A stretch of 17,935 nt of DNA from Phycisphaerae bacterium (lineage in GTDB: Bacteria; Planctomycetota; Phycisphaerae; Sedimentisphaerales; UBA12454). Every line of letters begins with the position of its first letter. Position 1 is the stretch's first letter. The notes below the pieces were generated by a model. That model saw nothing but the letters and a program-made list of their open reading frames with translations. It was not told the origin of the DNA and made no database searches. Shown piece after piece: positions 1-6,881 of the stretch. Location: NCBI GenBank assembly GCA_028712345.1, contig JAQTQF010000004.1:1-17935 (forward strand). The letters are read 5' to 3'. The translations under genes and the position numbers were made by a program.

Positions 1-8
1 ATCCATTT

Positions 9-92
9 CAAAAATTCAGATAGTCAGGTCGCCCTGTTAAACAGGTTTCTTACGAACCCCCGCAGACAGCGGATCCGGCTCTGAAATTTTTG
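9..92. repeat. Nested inverted repeat, possible three-way-junction RNA
   Basis: Outer arms CAAAAATTCAGA (9-20) and TCTGAAATTTTTG (80-92) are complementary with one bulged base. Between them lie two perfect hairpins: CCTGT-TAA-ACAGG (33-45) and CCGC-AGACA-GCGG (60-72). A competing pairing GGTT/AACC (44-47 with 55-58) exists. The layout resembles a structured RNA or the end of a small mobile element. I match it to no known riboswitch, tmRNA, SRP RNA or RNase P motif, and the transcribed strand is unknown. Confidence 0.3.
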
Positions 93-406
93 TTAATTCA
101 AGTTCCAATCTTTGAAGAATCATGTTTATAAATAGATTTCTTTTCTCTTATTCACCGATTTCGCCCGGCTTTTCGACTTGAGAATACCCTCTAACGCCAA
201 AAGGCCTGCTCACAGTGTTTTTGTAACTTTAACAGCTAAAATTAAGGGACCTGCCCTTACTCGCGATTACCCGCTGCAAACTGCACAGTTCGCAAGTCGT
301 AAATCACATATATACATATTACGACGATGGGCAAGTTAAATCAAGCCCAAATAATCTTTATACTGGAATAAAATAGTCGCCAAATTATTTTAACAGAAAA
401 AAAGGC

Positions 407-435
407 TTGTGTGTATTATTATATTAGATTATAGT
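407..435 (+). promoter_or_regulatory. Sigma70-type promoter of the arsR-exporter operon
   Basis: A -35 box TTGTGT (407-412) is followed by a 17-bp spacer and a -10 box TATAGT (430-435, 5 of 6 consensus). Transcription would start near 442, only about 5 bases before the arsR ATG at 447. No Shine-Dalgarno sequence precedes that ATG, so the mRNA is probably leaderless or nearly so. Confidence 0.6.
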
Positions 436-448
436 AATAAACTAATAT
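421..448. promoter_or_regulatory. Candidate ArsR operator
   Basis: A perfect 7-bp inverted repeat, ATATTAG (421-427) and CTAATAT (442-448), has its half-sites 21 bp apart, about two helical turns. It flanks the -10 box and covers the predicted transcription start and the start codon. ArsR-family dimers typically bind AT-rich inverted repeats of this kind and autorepress. The assignment rests on position and symmetry only. Confidence 0.5.
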
Positions 449-758
449 GAATGAAATTGATGATAATTTGGCACAGGAAGTGGCTCATATTCTTAAATCG
501 CTTGCCCACCCAACGCGAATAGGGATAGTTTGTCTGCTTTCAGATAGTGAACTTACGGTTGGTCAGATAGTATCAAGGTTGAATCTTAAACAGTCGATAG
601 TCAGCCAGCATTTGAATATAATGCGGCTGGCCGGTATATTATCTTCGAGCAAGCGTGGGGCCAAAGTGTTTTACTCGATATCCAACCCAGCCGTTCTTGG
701 GGTGCTGGATTGTATATGCAGGAAATGTAACACTGACAGGGAGAATAACAATGTCTGA
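447..758 (+). CDS. ArsR-family repressor, likely thiol/persulfide-sensing type
   Basis: This is a 103-residue winged-helix DNA-binding protein, the usual length for ArsR/SmtB repressors. The ALKSLAHPTR-like helix (about 15-24) and the recognition region around QSIVSQHLNIMRLAGIL (49-65) are characteristic, followed by a beta-wing (about 66-78). Cysteines lie at 29 (second helix, context GIVCLL) and at 89, 91 and 94 in the C-terminal helix (CICRKC). One Cys in the second helix plus one or more in the last helix is the layout of the sulfide/persulfide sensors SqrR, BigR and YgaV; the classical ArsR arsenic site is absent. It is the first gene of the operon and overlaps the exporter start by 8 bp, so it probably controls that operon. 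The cognate signal is inferred. A C-terminal metal site is the alternative. Confidence 0.88.
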   Translation: MNEIDDNLAQEVAHILKSLAHPTRIGIVCLLSDSELTVGQIVSRLNLKQSIVSQHLNIMRLAGILSSSKRGAKVFYSISNPAVLGVLDCICRKCNTDRENNNV

Positions 759-3576
759 AATGGTGAACAAGGGCGGTATCGTAGCATTTTCACTTAGGCA
801 TTATAAGTTGGTTGCTGCGGTAACATTTTTAGTAACAATTTTGCTTGGGGCGTTAATCGGCTTTATCAAAGTTGACACTGACCCGGAAAATATGCTCGAT
901 GCGAAAGAGGCAGTTCGTCTTTTTCACGACCAGACCAAGGCCAAATTCAATCTCAACGATATTGTTGTTCTCGGAATAGTGAATGAAAAGGACCCGAACG
1001 GCGTTTTCAATGTTGATTCACTCAGAAAAATTTATGACCTTACGGAATTTGCCAAAACGCTCCGTTGGGATAGTGACGCCAAGGGGAATTTTTCAGGCGT
1101 TATAGAGGTCGATGTTATAGCCCCGTCGCTTGTTGACCATATATCCAATGATGGGCAGGGTGTCGTCAAATTTCAATGGCTTATGCCCAAACCTCCGCAG
1201 AGTCAGCAGGAGGCTTTGGCCGTAAGGGATAAGGCTCTCTCGAATCCGCTCCTGAAGGATACTCTCGTGTCCTCCGACGGCAGGGCTCTTTGTTTGTATC
1301 TGCCGCTGACCAGCAAGAATTTGAGTTATAAGGTTTATAAGGCTCTCAAGAGTAAAATCGCCGAAATGACCGGCGATGAAAAATACCATATTACCGGTCT
1401 GCCTGTAGCTGAAGATACTTTCGGTGTCGAGATGTTTATTCAGATGGCTATTTCGGCTCCGCTGGCGATGCTGACGGCTTTTGTGCTGATGTTTATTTTC
1501 TTCAGGAAAATTACGCTCGTAATTCCGCCGATGCTCGTCGCTATGGTCTCGGTGATTACGACGATGGGACTTTTAATCGGCTTTGGTTTTCCGGTTCATA
1601 TTATGAGTTCGATGATACCGATTTTTCTGATGCCGATATCGGTAGTTGACTCCGTTCATATCTTAAGTGAATTTTTTGACCGGTACACGAAACAAAAGGG
1701 CAGAGCCGAGACCGTAAAAGAGGTGATGAAAACATTGTTTACGCCAATGCTCTATACATCTCTTACATCGGCGGCGGGTTTTGCCTCGCTTTCTCTTACC
1801 CCGATTCCGCCTGTACAGGTCTTCGGCGTATTTGTCGCGATTGGCGTAATGATTGCCTGGCTCTGCACGGTTACATTAATACCGGCATCGGTAATGTTCA
1901 TAAGGGAAAAATCGCTGGAAAATTTCGGTCTTGCCGTTCATTCGGAAGATAAGCAGACATTTCTCACAAAATTTCTGCACAGGGCGGGCAAATTTACCTA
2001 CGATTATTCCAAACCGATACTTGTCCTGTTTATGATAGTAATTGTGTTCGCGATTTACGGCATAAGCAGGATTAAAATCAATGACAACCCGATAAAATGG
2101 TTTGCAAAATCTCACCCGATAAGGCAGGCCGATATTGAGCTGAACAAGCACTTCGGCGGGACTTATATGGCCTATCTTGTATTGAATCAGCCCGGCGAGA
2201 GGCAGGTTACGGATGATTTTATCGAGGCTCTGAAAAGCAGGCTCGATAATTCCTCCGCTGAAAAGGATATTGTTCGTCAGGCCGATGAAATGATAGATAA
2301 TAATAAAGCCGAAAGCTCCGATGCCGGGCAGTTTCTTTTGAAGCTGAGCGAGCTTGCGGATGAGAAATCCGCTACTGCCGCCGATACCAACCGGAGCGAC
2401 CAATGGTATGATATAAGCGGATTTTTCGCGGTTGAGGCTGAAAGGCTCAAGCCGTTTAAAAATCCTGCGGTTCTGAAGTATATCAGTTCTCTGCAGGATT
2501 ATCTGAAACAAAGTGGTTTTGTCGGCAAGAGCAATTCCGTTGCCGATGTCGTCAAAAAGGTTCACAAAGAGCTGATTGACGGCAGAAGCGAAAACGAAAT
2601 TATCCCAGACAGCCTTGAAAAAGTCGCTCAGTGCCTTTTGCAGTTTCAGTCGAGCCACAGGCCTGAGGATTTATGGCATTTGGTATCGAGCGATTACAAA
2701 ACGGCGAATATATGGATTCAGTTGAGAAGCGGCGACAATCGCGATATGAACAAGGTTGTTCGGGAGACAAATAAATTCTTTAAAGACAATCCGCCGCCCG
2801 TTGCGATGGAGCATAACTGGGCAGGTCTTACATATATAAATGTCGTCTGGCAGGACAAAATGGTTTATGGAATGCTCCAGTCGTTTGCAGGCAGCTTTTT
2901 AGTCGTTTTTATTATGATGGCGATTCTGTTCCGCTCGGCGCTCTGGGGAGCGCTGTGTATGGTGCCTCTGACGATAACGATATTATTTATTTACGCCGTT
3001 GTCGGCGCAATAGGCAAGGATTACGATATGCCGGTAGCCGTTTTAAGTGCGCTTACTTTAGGGATGGCGGTTGATTTTGCGATACATTTTCTCGAACGCG
3101 GCCGCTCGGCGTACCTGCTCAGCGGTTCGTGGAAAACTGCCGCCCCGGAAATGTTTGGCGAACCTGCCCGCGCGATAACCAGAAATGTCTTAGTTATCGC
3201 AATCGGTTTTCTGCCGCTGCTTGCCGCTCCTCTTGTACCGTATAAAACGGTTGGTATTTTTATGTGCGCGATAATGGGAATTTCGGGCTTGATAACATTA
3301 TTTGTTCTGCCTGCGCTTATGAAGATATTTGAAAAACGCTTGTTCAAAGATATTAAAGAGCCGCTTACCGCAGGCTGCAACTGCGGTTTTTGTCTTTCTG
3401 TTTCCATCGCGGCAGTTCTGCTCATTGCGGTAAACGCTCATCAGTACTGGCATTTGGAGGTCAAACTGTTGAGTATCATCGGTGCTTCTGCGATATTGAT
3501 TTCGGCGGTTTCCTGCGGAATTCTTTCCCGCAGAAAAATCTGCAAAATTTTGGAAGGGAGAAAAAATGACAATTGA
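751..3576 (+). CDS. RND superfamily (MMPL-type) exporter
   Basis: This is a 941-residue proton-driven inner-membrane exporter with internal duplication. TM1 is at about 20-39, a periplasmic loop at 40-230 and TM2-6 at 234-383; TM7 is at 422-440, the second large loop at 441-708 and TM8-12 at 708-858. Each half carries the conserved acidic residue in its central helix: D300 in VVDSVH and D775 in VDFAIH. The ATG at 751 is chosen because GGGAGA lies just upstream, it overlaps arsR by 8 bp, and it places TM1 near the N-terminus; the frame stays open upstream. Unusually, a C-terminal extension adds a CNCGFC motif (C876, C878, C881) and two more predicted helices (about 881-898 and 905-925). This COG1033-like class is often found with LolA-like and outer-membrane barrel genes, as here. 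The cargo is probably a lipid or other hydrophobic molecule, but this is not shown by the sequence. Confidence 0.9.
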   Translation: MSEMVNKGGIVAFSLRHYKLVAAVTFLVTILLGALIGFIKVDTDPENMLDAKEAVRLFHDQTKAKFNLNDIVVLGIVNEKDPNGVFNVDSLRKIYDLTEFAKTLRWDSDAKGNFSGVIEVDVIAPSLVDHISNDGQGVVKFQWLMPKPPQSQQEALAVRDKALSNPLLKDTLVSSDGRALCLYLPLTSKNLSYKVYKALKSKIAEMTGDEKYHITGLPVAEDTFGVEMFIQMAISAPLAMLTAFVLMFIFFRKITLVIPPMLVAMVSVITTMGLLIGFGFPVHIMSSMIPIFLMPISVVDSVHILSEFFDRYTKQKGRAETVKEVMKTLFTPMLYTSLTSAAGFASLSLTPIPPVQVFGVFVAIGVMIAWLCTVTLIPASVMFIREKSLENFGLAVHSEDKQTFLTKFLHRAGKFTYDYSKPILVLFMIVIVFAIYGISRIKINDNPIKWFAKSHPIRQADIELNKHFGGTYMAYLVLNQPGERQVTDDFIEALKSRLDNSSAEKDIVRQADEMIDNNKAESSDAGQFLLKLSELADEKSATAADTNRSDQWYDISGFFAVEAERLKPFKNPAVLKYISSLQDYLKQSGFVGKSNSVADVVKKVHKELIDGRSENEIIPDSLEKVAQCLLQFQSSHRPEDLWHLVSSDYKTANIWIQLRSGDNRDMNKVVRETNKFFKDNPPPVAMEHNWAGLTYINVVWQDKMVYGMLQSFAGSFLVVFIMMAILFRSALWGALCMVPLTITILFIYAVVGAIGKDYDMPVAVLSALTLGMAVDFAIHFLERGRSAYLLSGSWKTAAPEMFGEPARAITRNVLVIAIGFLPLLAAPLVPYKTVGIFMCAIMGISGLITLFVLPALMKIFEKRLFKDIKEPLTAGCNCGFCLSVSIAAVLLIAVNAHQYWHLEVKLLSIIGASAILISAVSCGILSRRKICKILEGRKNDN

Positions 3577-3775
3577 AAGGATTTTAAGGGGTATTGCAGG
3601 ATTCTTTATTTTTGTTTCGGTATTGCTCGGTCATTATCATTCGCCGTACTGGCTGTTTTTTACGGCGTTTGTCGGGCTGAATTTATTGCAGTCTGCATTT
3701 ACAAATTGGTGTCCGATGATGACTATTTTAAAAAAACTCAGGTTTAAAGGGGCGCAAAAATGTCAAACAGAATAA
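3566..3775 (+). CDS. DUF2892 (YgaP-type) small membrane protein
   Basis: This 69-residue protein has two hydrophobic segments (about 8-22 and 28-45) followed by NWCPMMTILKKLRF, the signature of the DUF2892 membrane domain found alone or at the C-terminus of YgaP-like rhodaneses. Cysteines lie at 49 in the NWCP motif and near the C-terminus. The ATG overlaps the exporter's last codons by 11 bp, with a GGAAGGGAG sequence upstream, and the stop overlaps the next gene by 16 bp, so translation is probably coupled. In E. coli the ArsR-type YgaV controls ygaP, so finding this domain next to a YgaV-like repressor supports a sulfur or redox theme. No rhodanese domain is present here. The molecular role is unknown. 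Confidence 0.8.
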   Translation: MTIERILRGIAGFFIFVSVLLGHYHSPYWLFFTAFVGLNLLQSAFTNWCPMMTILKKLRFKGAQKCQTE

Positions 3776-4557
3776 TTATATTCACGGCGGTTTTGATTTT
3801 TGCAGGTTTCAGTTTTGCTTCCGATGCGAATAAGCCGGATGTCGAACAAATCGTTCAGAAAGCCAATTTGGCGGCGTATTATCAGGCCGACGACGGCAAA
3901 GCGAAGGTAACGATGACTATTACTGACAAAAAGGGCGAGATTAGAAATCGTGAATTTGTAATCCTGCGCAAGGACATCGCCGACGGAGCCGACCAGAATT
4001 ACTATGTCTATTTTCTCCGGCCCGCCGATGTTTACCGGATGGTTTTTATGGTAAACAAGCATACCTTGCCGGATACAGATGATGACCGCTGGCTTTATAT
4101 GCCTGCTCTGGATTTGGTCAGGCGGATTGCCGCAGGTGATAAGCGAACGAGTTTTGTCGGCTCTGATTTTCTTTATGAAGATGTATCAGGTAGAAATCTT
4201 GCCGAAGATGTTCACGAACTTGTCGATTCGAACGATTCGGTTTTCGTAGTAAAAAATACGCCGAAGAAACCGGATAGCGTCGAATTTAGCTATTATACAG
4301 TTCGCATTGACCGCAGGACTTCTATGCCGATGCGAATGGAATATTTCGACAAGACCGGCAGGCTGTACCGGATTATCGAATCGCTCCAAGTAAAGGACAT
4401 ATCCGGCTTTCCGACGGTTACAAAGTCGAAGGTTTCCGATTTGAACAGCGGCAGCAGTACGATAATGGAATTTTCCGATGTTCAGTATAATATCGGCGTA
4501 GGTGATATTTTCACAGAGAGATATTTGAGAAAACCGCCTGCTGATGTAAGGAGATAG
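3760..4557 (+). CDS. Periplasmic LolA-like lipoprotein-sorting family protein
   Basis: The 265-residue product starts with a classic signal peptide (MSNRIIIFTAVLIFAGFSFA, cleavage near residue 20). The mature part has the outer-membrane lipoprotein-sorting fold of the LolA_like type: a VTMTI strand (about 47-51), the YFLRPADV segment, DRWLYMPALDLVRRIAAGDKRTSFVGSDFLYEDV (about 109-143), and alternating strands to the end. These proteins form an open beta-barrel with a hydrophobic cavity that carries acyl chains across the periplasm. Members of this class are commonly encoded beside RND/MMPL exporters and probably receive cargo from them. The start follows an AAGGGG sequence and lies within the end of the DUF2892 gene. 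Its stop codon lies next to the AAGGAG that served the downstream barrel gene. Confidence 0.85.
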   Translation: MSNRIIIFTAVLIFAGFSFASDANKPDVEQIVQKANLAAYYQADDGKAKVTMTITDKKGEIRNREFVILRKDIADGADQNYYVYFLRPADVYRMVFMVNKHTLPDTDDDRWLYMPALDLVRRIAAGDKRTSFVGSDFLYEDVSGRNLAEDVHELVDSNDSVFVVKNTPKKPDSVEFSYYTVRIDRRTSMPMRMEYFDKTGRLYRIIESLQVKDISGFPTVTKSKVSDLNSGSSTIMEFSDVQYNIGVGDIFTERYLRKPPADVRR

Positions 4558-4560
4558 GCT

Positions 4561-4719
4561 TTTGAATTTGTTTTGTGGAAAACATTCAGGAACAGTCATT
4601 CTGAACAAAGCGAAGCGCAGTGAAGAATCTATTATTAACACAAAAACGAGATTCTTCGTCCGCCTGCGGCGAACTCAGAATGACACCCGTAATAGTTTTC
4701 TGCAAGGTGATTTGAATTT
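4561..4719. mobile_element. Small palindromic MITE-like insertion with 9-bp target duplication
   Basis: The 9-mer TTTGAATTT occurs at 4561-4569 and again at 4711-4719, flanking a 141-bp insert (4570-4710). The insert ends are imperfect inverted repeats: TTGTGGAAAAC near the left and, on the other strand, TTGCAGAAAAC near the right, both leading into GTCATTCTGA. The net insertion is 150 bp, exactly 50 codons with no stop, so the barrel frame remains open through it. Removing one 9-mer and the insert restores AAGGAG (4548-4553) 8 bases before TTG AAT TTT AAA, a normal start. No transposase is present, so the element would be non-autonomous. Confidence 0.65.
4595..4684. repeat. Dispersed palindromic repeat (VILSEAKNL family)
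   Basis: GTCATTCTGA (4595-4604) pairs perfectly with TCAGAATGAC (4675-4684), and GAAGAATCT (4622-4630) pairs with AGATTCTTC (4649-4657), giving a long interrupted palindrome. Sequences of this type are scattered through many bacterial genomes and read as VILSEAKNL when translated. It forms the core of the insertion upstream of the barrel gene, and a degenerate half copy lies at 11712-11740. Confidence 0.75.
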
Positions 4720-5968
4720 TAAAGCGGCTCTGTTATGGATGGTTTTGTTTTCTTCTACGGTGTCCGGCATAGACACCGGCCTGAAAATTTCTGATTCGCC
4801 CGTTGAGATGCACGGTTTTTATGAGGCCCGCGCCGGCTATCGTCTGCGGAACGACCGGCACCAGAAGGATATGAGCATAATGGAGAGCAGGCTTCAGCTT
4901 GATTTCGCAAGTTATCCTGAATGGGGCGATTTGAAGTTTAAAGGCGATGTGGTTGGTGATTTGGTTTTGGAGAAGTTCGATTTCCAAACGCGGGAGGCCT
5001 ATATTTTCACTCGTCCGGCGGACAATATCGATTTGACGGTGGGCAGGCAGATATTGACATGGGGCACCGGCGATTTGGTTTTTATTAATGATTTGTTTCC
5101 CAAAGACTGGCAGTCATTTTTTATCGGCAGGGACGATGAGTATTTAAAGGCTCCCTCCGATGCCGCGAAAATAAGTTTGTTCAGCGATACGGTGAATTTG
5201 GATATTGTTTTTACTCCGCGGTTTAACAGCGATAAATTTATCAGCGGCGAGCGCATTTCGTATTGGAACAGCGGAAATTTGAATATAGAAGGTTCCAACG
5301 CAGAAAAGTATGTTGATAAGCCGGACAGGTGGTTCAGGGATTATGAACTTGCCGCTCGTCTGTATAAGAATATAAATAATTATGAATATGCTCTGTATGC
5401 CTATCACGGTTTTTGGAAATCTCCGGGCGGCGAAAGAGCCGATGGTCAGGTTACTTTTCCCGACCTGAATGTTTACGGCGCATCAGTTCGTGGTAAAATA
5501 GGCAAAGGCATAGGCAATCTGGAAATCGGCTATTACGATTCAGCCGACGACCGCGGCGGAAAAAACGGGTCTGTCAATAATTCTGAAATCCGTTATTTGG
5601 CCGGTTATAAGCAGGAGATAGGCAAAGATTTGACATTGGGCCTGCAGTATTATATTGAGCAGATGCTGAATTACGGGGATTATCTCGCAAATCTTCCTTC
5701 CGGCCCGGCAAGGGACGAATTTCGTCATTTGATTACGGCCCGACTTACCAAATTGCTGATGAATCAGAATTTGCGTTTGAATTTATTTGCGTATTTTTCG
5801 CCGACCGACAAGGATTGTTATATAAGACCGAACATAAATTTCAAGGCTACCGATAATCTTGCTCTTGAAGCCGGCGCCAATATATTCTTCGGCGATTATC
5901 CGAACACATTTTTCGGCCAGTTCAGGTATAACAGCAATATCTACACGGCAGTGCGATACAGTTTTTAG
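4712..5968 (+). CDS. Outer-membrane beta-barrel protein of the exporter cluster
   Basis: From TTG 4712 the protein has 418 residues: a signal peptide (MNFKAALLWMVLFSSTVSG, cleavage near 19), many amphipathic strands, and a C-terminal TAVRYSF, the aromatic-ended signal used for barrel insertion. The block GRQILTWGTGDLVFINDLFPKDW (111-133), followed by FFIGRDDEYLKAPSDAAKIS, is typical of DUF1302/alginate-export-like barrels found with RND exporters. The frame is open back to TTG 4562, which would add 50 residues encoded by the mobile insertion and place the signal peptide internally, so 4712 is preferred. Its AAGGTGA (4704-4710) comes from the insertion and is unusually close to the TTG; ATG 4739 is a weaker alternative. 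The protein is probably the outer-membrane end of the export route. Confidence 0.8.
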   Translation: MNFKAALLWMVLFSSTVSGIDTGLKISDSPVEMHGFYEARAGYRLRNDRHQKDMSIMESRLQLDFASYPEWGDLKFKGDVVGDLVLEKFDFQTREAYIFTRPADNIDLTVGRQILTWGTGDLVFINDLFPKDWQSFFIGRDDEYLKAPSDAAKISLFSDTVNLDIVFTPRFNSDKFISGERISYWNSGNLNIEGSNAEKYVDKPDRWFRDYELAARLYKNINNYEYALYAYHGFWKSPGGERADGQVTFPDLNVYGASVRGKIGKGIGNLEIGYYDSADDRGGKNGSVNNSEIRYLAGYKQEIGKDLTLGLQYYIEQMLNYGDYLANLPSGPARDEFRHLITARLTKLLMNQNLRLNLFAYFSPTDKDCYIRPNINFKATDNLALEAGANIFFGDYPNTFFGQFRYNSNIYTAVRYSF

Positions 5969-6046
5969 CCTGCGGCATTTCCTGTTGAAATCGTACGCAT
6001 CAAGTCCTGAATAAAATTTTTTCAAAAAAATCTAAAAAAACTGACC

Positions 6047-6074
6047 TTGACGGGCTGTTTCTGTCGTATATAAT
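6047..6074 (+). promoter_or_regulatory. Strong sigma70-type promoter of the ABC operon
   Basis: TTGACG (6047-6052) and a perfect TATAAT (6069-6074) are separated by 16 bp. The predicted start near 6081 leaves a 5' leader of about 37 bases that includes GGTGGAG ahead of the ATG at 6118. The promoter makes the ABC operon independent of the exporter operon upstream. Confidence 0.75.
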
Positions 6075-6117
6075 CCCTGTTTTATCAATATTGGCAATAA
6101 ATGGTGGAGACATAAAT

Positions 6118-6837
6118 ATGATAAAAATTAAAGAGTTACGAAAAACTTTCGGGCCGATTGTGGCTGTTGACGGTGTGTCATTCGATGTGCAGAAAGGGCA
6201 GGTACTCGGTTTTCTCGGCCCCAACGGGGCGGGAAAAAGCACCGTAATGAGAATGCTGGCCTGCTTTTTGACGCCGGATAGCGGAACTGCCGAAGTCTGT
6301 GGATACGATATCATCAAAAACCCCATTCAGGTCAGGGAAAATATCGGCTACCTTGCTGAAAATGTGCCTGCTTACAGCGAAATGAGCGTTGGAGCGTTTT
6401 TGAATTTTATCTGCGATGTTAGGGGGCTTGAGGGCAAAAAGAGAAAAGAAGCTCTCGATAAGGCAATAGCAATGTGTCATATTCAATCCGTTTATCATCA
6501 GACAATCGAGACTCTCTCGAAGGGATACAGAAGAAGAGTCGGGCTGGCGCAGGCTCTTATCCACGACCCGCAGGTTCTTATTCTCGATGAGCCGACCGAC
6601 GGGCTTGACCCGAATCAGAAACACGAAGTCAGGCAGCTCATCGGCAAAATGACGCAGGATAAGTGTATTGTTATATCAACGCATATTCTTGAAGAGGTCG
6701 AGGCAATTTGCAGCAGGGCTGTTGTTATCGCCAAGGGCAAAATTCTCGCCGATTCGACGCCTGGTGAACTCAAGAGTAAATATAACTGTTCGCTGGATGA
6801 AGTATTCAGAAAGATAACCACAAGCAAAGTAGCGTAA
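6118..6837 (+). CDS. ABC transporter ATPase, GldA-like
   Basis: This 239-residue nucleotide-binding subunit has a complete ATPase set: Walker A GPNGAGKST (34-42), an ABC signature LSKGYRRRVGLAQ, Walker B VLILDEPTDGLDP and the switch histidine in ISTH. The Q-loop position carries Glu (IGYLAEN), as is common in ABC-2 type ATPases such as GldA. The ATG at 6118 follows GGTGGAG at a good distance; an in-frame TTG at 6091 has no such support. It would power the permease encoded 44 bp downstream. The gap between them (6838-6881) contains a degenerate AGAACATAGAACTCAGAAGACAG string. The substrate is unknown, and the GldA resemblance does not by itself imply gliding. Confidence 0.9.
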   Translation: MIKIKELRKTFGPIVAVDGVSFDVQKGQVLGFLGPNGAGKSTVMRMLACFLTPDSGTAEVCGYDIIKNPIQVRENIGYLAENVPAYSEMSVGAFLNFICDVRGLEGKKRKEALDKAIAMCHIQSVYHQTIETLSKGYRRRVGLAQALIHDPQVLILDEPTDGLDPNQKHEVRQLIGKMTQDKCIVISTHILEEVEAICSRAVVIAKGKILADSTPGELKSKYNCSLDEVFRKITTSKVA

Positions 6838-6881
6838 AACAGAACATAGAACTCAGAAGACAGTAGATATGGAGTGAAATA

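Larger units (their letters stand above)
1..446. other. Non-coding left edge with small hairpins
   Basis: No gene is supported here. Frame +1 is open from the window edge to a TGA at 82-84 (28 codons) and could be the tail of an upstream gene, but that length is unremarkable by chance. Positions 9-92 contain nested inverted repeats (listed separately). Further right are a 6-bp hairpin (TAAGGG 243-248 with CCCTTA 254-259), a 7-bp inverted repeat (GTCGTAA 296-302 with TTACGAC 319-325) and a 5-bp pair (TGGGC/GCCCA, about 328-352). The last 40 bases hold the arsR promoter. I recognise no known RNA family. Confidence 0.6.

Noticed and set aside
1..84. Open frame from the window edge to TGA 82-84
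   Set aside because: 28 open codons are common by chance and the residues match no family I recognise; the overlap with nested hairpins also argues against coding.
655..750. N-terminal extension of the exporter back to ATG 655
   Set aside because: It lies inside arsR in another frame, lacks a ribosome binding site and would put 32 odd residues before TM1; ATG 751 has a good site.
1876..2658. Long minus-strand open frame inside the exporter gene
   Set aside because: It is a shadow of the RND coding sequence, lacks family features and has no ribosome binding site; the plus-strand gene is certain.
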